Shown: positions 1-7,137 of the stretch, piece by piece
How the letters are laid out: each line of letters begins with the position of its first letter
Position numbering within the stretch: the first letter of the stretch is position 1
NCBI GenBank assembly: GCA_050942895.1
Contig: JBMNOE010000026.1
Coordinates: forward strand, 1-31,633
Source: JBNRMR01 sp050942895
Lineage (GTDB): Bacteria > Bacillota > Clostridia > Christensenellales > UBA1750
Direction: 5' to 3'
DNA length: 31,633 nt
Notes under the pieces: generated by a model
What the model saw: only the letters and a program-made list of their open reading frames with translations
Database searches by the model: none
Told to the model about the DNA's origin: nothing
Program-made: the position numbers and the translations under genes

Positions 1-110
1 GTCTTAACTGTCCGCCTTATACCCCGCAATATTAGGTGGTTCACAAAGTATCTTTATGAACACCCGCCTAAATCCCGCCGCTTTTTATTTTCATTCTTTT
101 TTCGTTATTG
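1..110. other. intergenic stretch with an imperfect hairpin
   Basis: No convincing coding sequence is seen here. Positions 35-48 and 52-64 form an imperfect hairpin (GTTCA with TGAAC, AAAG with CTTT) around a 3-base loop, and a T-rich stretch follows from about 81. It may be the terminator of a gene lying upstream of the window, but the T-run is not directly next to the stem, so this is only a guess. Confidence 0.3.
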
Positions 111-139
111 TTGACAAAAAGAAAAATGTTACATATAAT
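111..139 (+). promoter_or_regulatory. sigma-A type promoter of the cysE-cysS unit
   Basis: TTGACA at 111-116 and TATAAT at 134-139 are separated by 17 bases, a perfect match to the housekeeping consensus. Transcription would start near 146, just ahead of the T-box leader. Confidence 0.85.
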
Positions 140-159
140 TCTATTAACAGAATATCTTT

Positions 160-361
160 GGCGATGACGATGGAAAGAGTAAGCAGTGGCCCATAAAGAG
201 AGAGCGGTGCGAAAATGGCTGAGACGCCGCTTATGGAAGCGTTGCCCAAGTGCGTCCGTCCAGCCTCCGCAGTTTGCGGCGTTCTGCCTCGTTACGGCAT
301 CAAAGTGAAACGAAAGAGTGGAACCGCGCTTGCCGCCTCTTGGGGCGAAGGCGTTTTTTTA
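160..361 (+). promoter_or_regulatory. T-box riboswitch, cysteine-specific
   Basis: A T-box leader reads uncharged tRNA and lets transcription continue into the downstream genes only when the amino acid is scarce. Visible marks: the stem I base near 163-173 can pair with 254-260; the AGAGAGC element and a distal hairpin lie around 199-230; TGC sits at 251-253 where the specifier codon belongs, directly before the 3' strand of stem I; and the hallmark AGAGTGGAACCGCG is at 315-328. A terminator hairpin (CGCCT/GGGCG, 334-346) and a T-run (353-361) follow. The TGC specifier fits tRNA-Cys, and the genes downstream make cysteine and charge tRNA-Cys. Specifier placement rests on manual folding. Confidence 0.9.
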
Positions 362-427
362 TTCTTAAAATTTATTTTAAGCCGAGAAGTTAGTACAAAG
401 AGTTGTTTTTATTAAGGAGATGCAGCC

Positions 428-1144
428 ATGAGTGTTATCAGGTCCATTATCGAGCGGGATCCCGCGGCCCGAAATGCCCTTGAAGTCATATTGTTTTATC
501 CCAGCGTTCACGCGCTTTTTTGGTACAGGATTGCCAGCCGGCTCTGGAGATGGCGTCTGCGTTTTCTTGCCCGGCTGATTTCCCAGATCGTCAGATTTTT
601 TACCGGCATAGAGATCCACCCGGGGGCCACAATAGGCAAGAACCTTTTCATCGACCACGGTATGGGCGTGGTCATCGGCGAAACGACGCAGATAGGCGAC
701 AATGTGACCATATATCAGGGGGTGACATTGGGCGGCACCGGCAAGGACAGCGGCAAGCGCCACCCCACCATCGGCAATTGCGTTGTCATCGGCGCGGGGG
801 CCAAGGTGCTGGGCCCTTTCAATGTGGGAAACCATGCGAAGATCGGTGCGGGCTCGGTGGTGCTTAAAGAAGTGCCGCCCTACAGCACGGTGGTGGGCAT
901 TCCCGGGCGAATTGTTGAAAGAAAAAAGTCCAGCCCGGACGAGGTTGACCTCAATCAGGTGAACCTGCCGGATCCTGTGGCCCAGATGCTGAGGATGCTG
1001 GCCGCAAGAACACAGACATTGGAAAACGAGCTGGAGTTTTTGGCCAAGGAGCTTGAAGAAAAGTGCGGCAAAATGGATTTTTCAGAATATTCGCAATTCC
1101 AAAGAAAGGAGCCAATTGAAAACTATGAGGATTTTCAATTCTAA
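428..1144 (+). CDS. cysE: serine O-acetyltransferase
   Basis: Acetylates L-serine with acetyl-CoA to O-acetylserine, the committed step of cysteine synthesis in the cytoplasm. The 238-residue protein has a short helical N-terminus and then a left-handed beta-helix of hexapeptide repeats (roughly residues 60-160), with the family motifs DHGMGVVIGET, the GVTLGGTGK stretch and RHPTIG containing the catalytic and substrate-binding histidines. This is the short EpsC/CysE form usual in Firmicutes. A charged coiled tail of about 60 residues follows. AAGGAG lies 8 bases before the ATG. It is the first gene after the T-box, and its last 20 bases overlap the start of cysS, so the two are surely cotranscribed and probably translationally coupled. 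Confidence 0.95.
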   Translation: MSVIRSIIERDPAARNALEVILFYPSVHALFWYRIASRLWRWRLRFLARLISQIVRFFTGIEIHPGATIGKNLFIDHGMGVVIGETTQIGDNVTIYQGVTLGGTGKDSGKRHPTIGNCVVIGAGAKVLGPFNVGNHAKIGAGSVVLKEVPPYSTVVGIPGRIVERKKSSPDEVDLNQVNLPDPVAQMLRMLAARTQTLENELEFLAKELEEKCGKMDFSEYSQFQRKEPIENYEDFQF

Positions 1145-2522
1145 AACACATCGAATGGAGGAGTTTGTGCCGGTTAAGGAGGGCGAGGTCAAGATATACA
1201 ACTGCGGCCCCACCGTGTACAATTACTTGCATATAGGCAATGCCAGAGCGTCGCTGATGTTCGATGCCTTTCGCAGATATCTGATCGAGAAGGGCTATAA
1301 GGTTACATATGTTCAAAACATCACCGACATCGACGACAAGATGATAAACAGAGCCAATGAAGAAGGCATCACCGTGAAGGAGCTGGGCGACAAGTTCATC
1401 GCTGCATTCTTTGAGGATGCGGATGCTCTGGGCATTCAGCGGGCGGACGTTCACCCAAAGGCCACGGAGCATATTGACGAGATTATAGAGCTTATAAAGA
1501 GGCTTGAGGAAAAGGGCCTTGCCTACAGAAGCGAGGACGGCGTTTACTTCGACACCCATGCCTATGACAAATACGGCGCTTTCATCGGCCAGGACCTGGA
1601 GGATCTGGAGTCCGGCGCGAGGGTGGATGTGGATGAAAACAAGAAAAACCCCGCTGATTTCGTCCTTTGGAAGGCTTGGAAGCCCGGCGAGCCCTATTGG
1701 GAAAGCCCTTGGGGCAGGGGAAGGCCCGGCTGGCACATCGAATGCTCTGCCATGAGCATGAAATATCTGGGCGAGACCTTCGATTTCCACTGCGGCGGTC
1801 AGGATCTGTGCTTCCCGCACCATGAAAACGAGACGGCTCAGTCGGAAGGCGCTACCGGCAAGACATTCGTCAATTACTGGATGCACAATGGCTTCATAAA
1901 CGTGAACAATGAGAAGATGTCCAAGTCAAAGGGTGAGGTCTTTTATGTGAGGGATATAATGAAGCAATATAGGCCCGATGTTCTCAGGCTTTTTCTGCTT
2001 AGCTCCCACTATAGAAGCCCCATCAACTACTCAAACGATCTCCTAGAGCAGTCAAAAAGCGCCCTTGAAAGGCTGCACAACGCCAAGGAGAACTATGAAT
2101 TCATCGAAAAGGCGAATGCTGAGTGCGAAATCACCGATGAGCAAAGGGAGTTCATGGGCAGCATTGGCGATTACAGGCGCCGCTTTGACGAGTGCATGGA
2201 CGATGACTTCAACACCGCAGGGGCGATAGGGGTCATGTTCGAGTTGGTTCGTGACGCCAATGCGCTGGTGATTACCGGCGCAAACTCTGCCGTGGCCAAG
2301 GCGGCAAAGGACGCCCTGATGGAGCTTGCGGGGATTTTGGGTCTGTTGGGCGAGCAGGACGGCGATGAGATCGTCCCTGAAATCATGGAGCTGGTGGAAA
2401 AACGCCAGCAGGCCAGAGCGCAGAAGAACTGGGCAGAGGCCGATGCAGCGCGCGACAGGCTGAAGGCTCTTGGCTACGCAGTCGAGGACACCCCCCAGGG
2501 CGCAAAGGTTAAAAAATTATAG
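1125..2522 (+). CDS. cysS: cysteinyl-tRNA synthetase
   Basis: Class I synthetase that charges tRNA-Cys. The 465-residue length is typical. Visible motifs: Cys27 in YNCGPTVYN, the HIGN form of the HIGH motif at residues 36-39, WHIECSAMS and GGQDLCFPHHENE carrying the remaining zinc ligands, and KMSKSKG. The start is taken as the ATG at 1125 because it gives the normal N-terminus MRIFNSKT and has AAAGGAG at 1105-1111; the frame stays open to an earlier ATG at 1053, but that would add 24 unrelated residues inside cysE. It overlaps cysE by 20 bases and shares the Cys T-box, so both supply and use of cysteine respond to tRNA-Cys charging. Confidence 0.97.
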   Translation: MRIFNSKTHRMEEFVPVKEGEVKIYNCGPTVYNYLHIGNARASLMFDAFRRYLIEKGYKVTYVQNITDIDDKMINRANEEGITVKELGDKFIAAFFEDADALGIQRADVHPKATEHIDEIIELIKRLEEKGLAYRSEDGVYFDTHAYDKYGAFIGQDLEDLESGARVDVDENKKNPADFVLWKAWKPGEPYWESPWGRGRPGWHIECSAMSMKYLGETFDFHCGGQDLCFPHHENETAQSEGATGKTFVNYWMHNGFINVNNEKMSKSKGEVFYVRDIMKQYRPDVLRLFLLSSHYRSPINYSNDLLEQSKSALERLHNAKENYEFIEKANAECEITDEQREFMGSIGDYRRRFDECMDDDFNTAGAIGVMFELVRDANALVITGANSAVAKAAKDALMELAGILGLLGEQDGDEIVPEIMELVEKRQQARAQKNWAEADAARDRLKALGYAVEDTPQGAKVKKL

Positions 2523-2612
2523 AAAGTTTGTTCATGATTATTTTAAAAAGTTTGATATAATATATGTGCTAAAGATAATAATAAACAGATGATAGCTTAG
2601 GAGGACTGTGCT

Positions 2613-2927
2613 TTGAGAAAAAGAATAGTTGCGCTGGCTGCGGCGGCATTGCTTATCTCGCTCTTTTTAACCGCCTGCGCGCCTGATGTTTTTGGCGACT
2701 GGGTCGCCGAGGATGGAACCCGCTTTAGCTTCAGCACCAATCAGGTGACCATGGAAGGCGAAACATACTACTATACGGCGAAGAACGGCGAGATCAAGAT
2801 CCAGATGACGACGGATCTCTTTGGCTCGGAAACTTCTTTCGTGGTGGATGGAACCTATGTGGTAAGGGGCAACACAATGACCCTCACCCTTGGCAAGAGC
2901 ACTGTGTACGATCTGACCCGGTACTGA
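2613..2927 (+). CDS. small predicted lipoprotein
   Basis: A 104-residue protein with a positively charged N-terminus, a hydrophobic stretch and a lipobox LTAC (Cys22), so it should be lipid-anchored on the outer face of the membrane. The remainder is a short beta-rich sequence with repeated T, Y and V, resembling small lipocalin-like domains, but no family is recognised with certainty. Translation starts at TTG, chosen because AGGAGG (2599-2604) lies 8 bases upstream and the signal peptide begins there. A TATAAT-like box at 2556-2561 could serve as its promoter, with only a poor -35. It stands alone between cysS and the glycerol-3-phosphate cluster. Confidence 0.75.
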   Translation: MRKRIVALAAAALLISLFLTACAPDVFGDWVAEDGTRFSFSTNQVTMEGETYYYTAKNGEIKIQMTTDLFGSETSFVVDGTYVVRGNTMTLTLGKSTVYDLTRY

Positions 2928-2970
2928 TGCGCCGGTAAACATAATATAACTTGTATCAGGGCTTCCGTTG

Positions 2971-3000
2971 TTGACATGGGGGCCTTTCTTACAATATAAT
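2971..3000 (+). promoter_or_regulatory. sigma-A type promoter of the glycerol-3-phosphate cluster
   Basis: TTGACA at 2971-2976 and TATAAT at 2995-3000 with an 18-base spacer. The expected start is near 3007, about 120 bases ahead of the first gene and only some 18 bases before a terminator-like hairpin. Confidence 0.8.
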
Positions 3001-3024
3001 ATATAAGGCAAGAGATTTAGAGAG

Positions 3025-3064
3025 CCGCAAACGGCCTGCGCAGCAGGTTTGTTTGTGGTTTTTT
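3025..3064 (+). terminator. leader terminator/attenuator hairpin
   Basis: CCGCAAAC (3025-3032) pairs with GTTTGTGG (3051-3058, one G-U), and an inner stem CCTGC/GCAGG (3035-3039 with 3043-3047) caps it. Six T residues follow at 3059-3064. This is a good intrinsic terminator, but it lies after the promoter and before the first gene, so it should act as an attenuator. In Bacillus subtilis glpD, the glycerol-3-phosphate-responsive protein GlpP antiterminates at a leader terminator of this kind; the gene here is a glpD/glpO relative. GlpP control is inference. Confidence 0.7.
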
Positions 3065-3124
3065 GTTTCCGCATTTTATAGCACGGCTAAAAAAGAAAAA
3101 AATGAAGGGCATGAGGGTGAGAGA

Positions 3125-4558
3125 ATGTATGATGTGGCGATAATCGGCGCGGGGATATCCGGCGCGGCCTGCGCAAGATTGCTTTCCTTCCGCGACATAA
3201 AAGTGGCGCTCCTAGAGGCCAGGGATGACGTTTCGATGGGCACATCAAAGGCCAACAGCGCCATCGTCCACGCGGGCTATGACGGAAGGCCAGGCACGTT
3301 GATGGCCCGCTTCAATGTTCTGGGAAACAGCATGTATGACAGTTGGTGCGCCGATTTGGACGTGCCCCTTGATCGCTGCGGAAGCCTTGTGCTGGCCTTC
3401 GATGATCAACAGGAAAGAGAGCTTCAAAGGCTGCTTGCTTCCGGCAGGGAAAACGGCGTGCCGAGGCTTGAAATCATCAGCGGGGATCAGGTGCGGGAGC
3501 TGGAGCCCCACATAAACCCTCAGGTGAAGTCGGCCCTTTACGCGAGGACGGGCGGCATCACCTGCCCATTTGAACTGACCATCGCCTGCTGCGAAAACGC
3601 CGCTGAAAACGGCGTGGACATAGTGACGGGATTTAGGGTTTCAGCCATTAAAAAAGACAAGCATTTCAGTATATTAGCCCGGGATGGCAGAGCCATAAAC
3701 GCCAGGTTCATAATAAATGCCGCCGGGCTTTACTCCGATGATATCGCAAGGATGGTAGGCGACGATTCCTTCAACATAAAGCCCCGCCAGGGGGAATACA
3801 TGGTGCTGGACAAGGCTGTGGGGCACATGGCGAAAAGGGTCATATTCCAGACGCCGTCAAAGATGGGAAAGGGGATTTTGGTCAGCCCAACCGTGGACGG
3901 CAACATATTCGCCGGCCCCACCGCCCGTGACAGCGACCAGAGGGACGACACCACTACCACCGCCCTGGGAATGGCCGAGCTGTCCAAAATGGCGAAGATA
4001 AGCATGCCTGAAATCCCCATGAACAAAGTGATAACCTCCTTCACAGGCATCAGGGCCATTTCCGACACAGGCGATTTCGTGATAGGCGCCTCCAAGGCCG
4101 ACCCGTTTTTCATAAATTGCGCGGGCATTTGCTCGCCGGGGCTCACTGCGGCGCCTGCCTTCGCGGAACATATAGTGGAAATTCTGGAAAAATCCGGCCT
4201 TAAGATGGAGTTTAAGGAGAATTACAACCCTAAAAGGGGCCGCATAAGGCGCTTTGCCGACATGAGCGATGATGAGCGCAGTGAAGCCATCGCGGGAAAC
4301 CCGCTCTACGGCAGGGTGATTTGCCGCTGTGAAACGATCACCGAGGCGGAGATCGTGGAGGCGGTAAGGCGGGGGGCGAGGTCTGTGGATGGCGTGAAGC
4401 TGCGCTGCCGGGCGGGAATGGGCCGCTGTCAGGGGGGCTTCTGTTCGCCCAAAGTGATGGAGATCATCTCCCGAGAGGCGGGAATGCCCATGGAGAAGGT
4501 GACGAAGTTCGGCGGGGATTCGTACATGCTGACGGGCCTGATCAAGGAGGGGAATTGA
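3125..4558 (+). CDS. glycerol-3-phosphate dehydrogenase-like FAD oxidoreductase with BFD-type Fe-S domain
   Basis: A 477-residue flavoprotein of the DAO/GlpA type, expected to oxidise glycerol-3-phosphate to dihydroxyacetone phosphate. The N-terminus carries the FAD dinucleotide motif (IIGAGISGAACAR, residues 5-17), followed by ARDDVSMGTSKANS and AIVHAGYDG typical of this family. The C-terminal 90 residues form a BFD-like [2Fe-2S] domain with CRCET and RCRAGMGRCQGGFC, supplying four cysteines. The start at 3125 places the FAD motif at the extreme N-terminus as usual; a GGTGAGAG sequence precedes it. Only one base separates it from the next gene. The partners downstream suggest an electron-transfer complex rather than an O2-using oxidase. 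Exact substrate is inferred. Confidence 0.85.
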   Translation: MYDVAIIGAGISGAACARLLSFRDIKVALLEARDDVSMGTSKANSAIVHAGYDGRPGTLMARFNVLGNSMYDSWCADLDVPLDRCGSLVLAFDDQQERELQRLLASGRENGVPRLEIISGDQVRELEPHINPQVKSALYARTGGITCPFELTIACCENAAENGVDIVTGFRVSAIKKDKHFSILARDGRAINARFIINAAGLYSDDIARMVGDDSFNIKPRQGEYMVLDKAVGHMAKRVIFQTPSKMGKGILVSPTVDGNIFAGPTARDSDQRDDTTTTALGMAELSKMAKISMPEIPMNKVITSFTGIRAISDTGDFVIGASKADPFFINCAGICSPGLTAAPAFAEHIVEILEKSGLKMEFKENYNPKRGRIRRFADMSDDERSEAIAGNPLYGRVICRCETITEAEIVEAVRRGARSVDGVKLRCRAGMGRCQGGFCSPKVMEIISREAGMPMEKVTKFGGDSYMLTGLIKEGN

Positions 4559-4559
4559 A

Positions 4560-5861
4560 ATGGCGGATAAAAAAGCTGTAAAAAAGGATTTCGCGGCCGA
4601 AATTAACTGCGACGTGGCGGTAATAGGCGGCGGCCCGGCTGGTCTGGCTGCGGCGATTTTTGCCCATGAAAAGGGCGCAAAAGTAATCCTGATCGAAAGG
4701 GATAAAAAACTGGGGGGGATACTCCAGCAGTGCATACATAACGGCTTTGGCCTGCACTATTTCGGCGAGGAGCTGACGGGGCCCGAATATGCCGGCCGCT
4801 TTGCCGACCAAGTTCTTAAGACGGATATCGATGTGCTGACGGATACGATGGCCCTTTCCGTGGGCGATTATGAAGGACGAAAGAAGATAAAAGCGGTCAG
4901 CGCCGAAAAAGGCATGATCGCCATTGAAGCCAAGGCAGTCATTCTGGCCATGGGTTGCCGCGAGAGGACGAGGGGCGCTTTGAACATCGCCGGAAGCAGG
5001 CCAGCGGGCATTTATACCGCCGGCTGCGCACAAAGGCTGGTGAACATGGATGGCTACATGCCCGGAAAACGGGTGGTTATACTGGGCTCGGGTGATATCG
5101 GCCTGATTATGGCCAGGCGAATGACCTGGGAGGGAGCGAAGGTGGAGATGGTCTGCGAGATCATGCCTTATTCATCGGGTCTGGGCAGGAACATTGCCCA
5201 ATGCCTTGATGACAACGAAATCCCCCTTCACTTTAACACTACAGTGGTTCGCATCCACGGCAAAGAGCGGCTTGAGGGAGTGACGATAGCAAAGGTTGAT
5301 GAAAATCGCGTTCCTGTCGCCGGCACGGAGCGGTTCGTTGCCTGCGATACGCTGCTGCTGTCGGTGGGGCTTCTGCCGGAAAATGAGCTGACGCAGGAGG
5401 CGGGCATCGCCATGGACCCTGTGACAGGAGGCGCGCTGGTGGATGGCAGCCGCCAGACATCTGCGGCGGGGATATTCGCCTGCGGAAATGTCCTTCATGT
5501 GCATGATCTGGTGGACAATGTGAGCGTTGAGGCGCGGCTTGCGGGTGAGGCTGCGGCGGATTATGCTGCAGGGAAGTTTGCTCCCGCGAAGAAAGAGATA
5601 GCCATAAGGCCGGGGGAAAATGTGCGCTATGTGGTTCCCCACAGGATTTCACTGGGCAGCGGCGAAACTAAGGCGACATTATACCTGCGGGTGAAGAACG
5701 CTGTGAAGCCGGCGGAGCTGTCGGTTTTCTGCGGAGAGGAAAGGCTTGCAAGGAAGCGGGCGATGATAATGACTCCGGGCGAGATGATAACAGTGGATGT
5801 TACATTGAATGAAGGCACGGACGGCGAGATCGTGGTTTCGGTTTCTGAGGTGAAGAGATGA
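4560..5861 (+). CDS. NAD(P)/FAD-dependent oxidoreductase, partner of the glycerol-3-phosphate dehydrogenase
   Basis: A 433-residue pyridine-nucleotide-disulfide oxidoreductase-like protein. It has an FAD-binding motif near residue 20 (VIGGGPAGLAAA), the ATG-like AMGCRERTRGAL stretch, a second dinucleotide fold for NAD(P)H (VVILGSGDIGLIMARR, about residue 175), and a C-terminal FAD contact (ACGNVLHVHDLVDNVS). A short beta-rich tail of about 70 residues follows. It lies one base after the dehydrogenase and overlaps the DUF1667 gene by four bases. The same three-gene order is known in Thermotoga and many Clostridia, so it probably passes electrons from the dehydrogenase flavin to NAD(P) or another carrier; this role is inferred. 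Confidence 0.85.
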   Translation: MADKKAVKKDFAAEINCDVAVIGGGPAGLAAAIFAHEKGAKVILIERDKKLGGILQQCIHNGFGLHYFGEELTGPEYAGRFADQVLKTDIDVLTDTMALSVGDYEGRKKIKAVSAEKGMIAIEAKAVILAMGCRERTRGALNIAGSRPAGIYTAGCAQRLVNMDGYMPGKRVVILGSGDIGLIMARRMTWEGAKVEMVCEIMPYSSGLGRNIAQCLDDNEIPLHFNTTVVRIHGKERLEGVTIAKVDENRVPVAGTERFVACDTLLLSVGLLPENELTQEAGIAMDPVTGGALVDGSRQTSAAGIFACGNVLHVHDLVDNVSVEARLAGEAAADYAAGKFAPAKKEIAIRPGENVRYVVPHRISLGSGETKATLYLRVKNAVKPAELSVFCGEERLARKRAMIMTPGEMITVDVTLNEGTDGEIVVSVSEVKR

Positions 5862-6211
5862 TGGAAAAGAAAGAAATGATTTGCATATCCTGCCCTGTGG
5901 GCTGCGTATTGCAGGTTTGGGAAGATAATGGTAAAATAATGGTGGAGGGGAATGCCTGCAAAAGAGGGGAGACCTATGGCGTTTTAGAATACTCTCAGCC
6001 GGTGAGGATGGTGACGTCCATCGTGCGGATGGAGGACTCCAACAGACCGGTTCCGGTGCGCTTGAGCCGGGCTGTGCCCAAGGAGCTCATCGCTGATGTG
6101 CTGAAAGAGATCGCAAAAGCGCGGGCCAAGGAGGGCGCGCGCCGCCATGATATCATTGTAAAAAATATCGCGGGAAGCGGGGCAGACTTGATCTTGACCG
6201 CAGACGCGTAG
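5858..6211 (+). CDS. DUF1667 protein
   Basis: A 117-residue protein with a cysteine-rich N-terminus: CISCPVGC followed later by NACKRGETYG, giving four cysteines that resemble a metal or Fe-S site. Its function is unknown, but DUF1667 genes regularly sit behind the two oxidoreductases found here, which points to an accessory or electron-transfer subunit of that complex. Translation begins inside the stop of the previous gene (ATGA overlap), so it is probably translationally coupled. Confidence 0.8.
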   Translation: MMEKKEMICISCPVGCVLQVWEDNGKIMVEGNACKRGETYGVLEYSQPVRMVTSIVRMEDSNRPVPVRLSRAVPKELIADVLKEIAKARAKEGARRHDIIVKNIAGSGADLILTADA

Positions 6212-6261
6212 AGGGTTTTATTATTGCGCGGTGTATGGCCGCCGATTTCATCGACAGCCAT

Positions 6262-6370
6262 ACGCCGCCCGGGGGCGAGGGGGACTCTGTCCCCCTCGCA
6301 CTCCCCCTGCTCAAGGGAAGCTCCCTTGAGAATCCCTTCTCACAGCGAAAACCCAAAAGGGAATTAAAAC
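6262..6370. repeat. compact element of three consecutive hairpins
   Basis: Between the DUF1667 gene and the phosphatase lies a GC-rich non-coding block. Arm GCGAGGGGGAC (6275-6285) pairs perfectly with 6289-6299 around a 3-base loop; CTCAAGGGA (6310-6318) pairs perfectly with 6322-6330 around a 3-base loop; and AATCCCTT (6331-6338) pairs imperfectly with 6357-6365. The composition differs from the flanks. It looks like a dispersed intergenic repeat (REP/MITE-like) but only one copy is present in this window. Confidence 0.65.
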
Positions 6371-6399
6371 AAGAGACTTTTTCATACGGAGGTTTGACC

Positions 6400-7137
6400 T
6401 TGCTTTACGCCGCCAAGACCGATGTGGGCCTCGTAAGGGAGCAGAACGAGGACAGTTACATCGCAGAACAATTTGATAATTACCATCTGTTCATCGTGGC
6501 TGACGGCATGGGCGGCCATAAGTCCGGCGAGCTTGCCAGCCGCCTGGCGGTTTCAGGCATAGAAAAGCGCTGCGCTGAGTATTTCACCAGCATGAACGAC
6601 GGCCAGCTCATTCTTCGCAGAGCGATAAGCGAGACAAACAAGGAGGTCTTCGAGCGGGCGGAGCACGAGGCGGAAAACTCCGGCATGGGCACCACTGTCA
6701 CCTGCGCGATGATATACGAAGGAGACATGTATATCGGCCATGCGGGGGACAGCCGGGCCTATGTTCTGCGCGGGGATGAGCTGGTGCAGCTCACAAACGA
6801 CCATTCCTACATTGCAGAACTGGTGCGCATGGGTCAGCTTTCCTGGGAGGAGGCGGAAAACCACCCCCGCAAGAATGTCATCACAAGGGCGCTGGGGACG
6901 GATTCCTCCCTTCGCACGGACACGGAGCAGGTCCGCCTTAAGAAGGACGATTATATTGTCATCTGTTCGGACGGGCTGACTAACCATGTGGCCGACAAGG
7001 AGCTGGAGGATTTGCTGCTTTCCCGGGGGAATGTGGAGGAAATCGCCCAAGTATTGCTACAGATGGCCTTGGCACGGGGCGGCCATGACAATATCACTGT
7101 GATAGTGATAGCGGTGGAGGATGGTGATCTCAGATGA
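6400..7137 (+). CDS. prpC: PP2C-family serine/threonine phosphatase (Stp/PrpC)
   Basis: Cytoplasmic Mn/Mg-dependent phosphatase that reverses phosphorylation by the PASTA kinase encoded next. The 245-residue length matches the family. Motifs in order: TDVGLVREQNEDSY, VADGMGGH, GMGTTVTCAM, GHAGDSRAYVLR, LTNDHSYI, NHPRKNVITRALG, VICSDGLTNHV and GGHDNITVIV, covering all metal-binding aspartates. The start is TTG at 6400, seven bases after GGAGG (6388-6392); a TTG at 6394 is too close to that site. The frame is open further upstream through the hairpin element but that part does not look coding. It overlaps prkC by four bases. Confidence 0.92.
   Translation: MLYAAKTDVGLVREQNEDSYIAEQFDNYHLFIVADGMGGHKSGELASRLAVSGIEKRCAEYFTSMNDGQLILRRAISETNKEVFERAEHEAENSGMGTTVTCAMIYEGDMYIGHAGDSRAYVLRGDELVQLTNDHSYIAELVRMGQLSWEEAENHPRKNVITRALGTDSSLRTDTEQVRLKKDDYIVICSDGLTNHVADKELEDLLLSRGNVEEIAQVLLQMALARGGHDNITVIVIAVEDGDLR

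Noticed and set aside
215..415. 66-codon open frame ahead of cysE
   Set aside because: It lies wholly within the T-box leader and terminator; the RNA structure explains the sequence.
951..1886. Long minus-strand frame opposite cysE/cysS
   Set aside because: Antisense shadow of two well-supported genes; no ribosome site and no family resemblance.
3857..4735. Long minus-strand frame opposite the dehydrogenase genes
   Set aside because: Shadow caused by GC-rich coding bias on the opposite strand.
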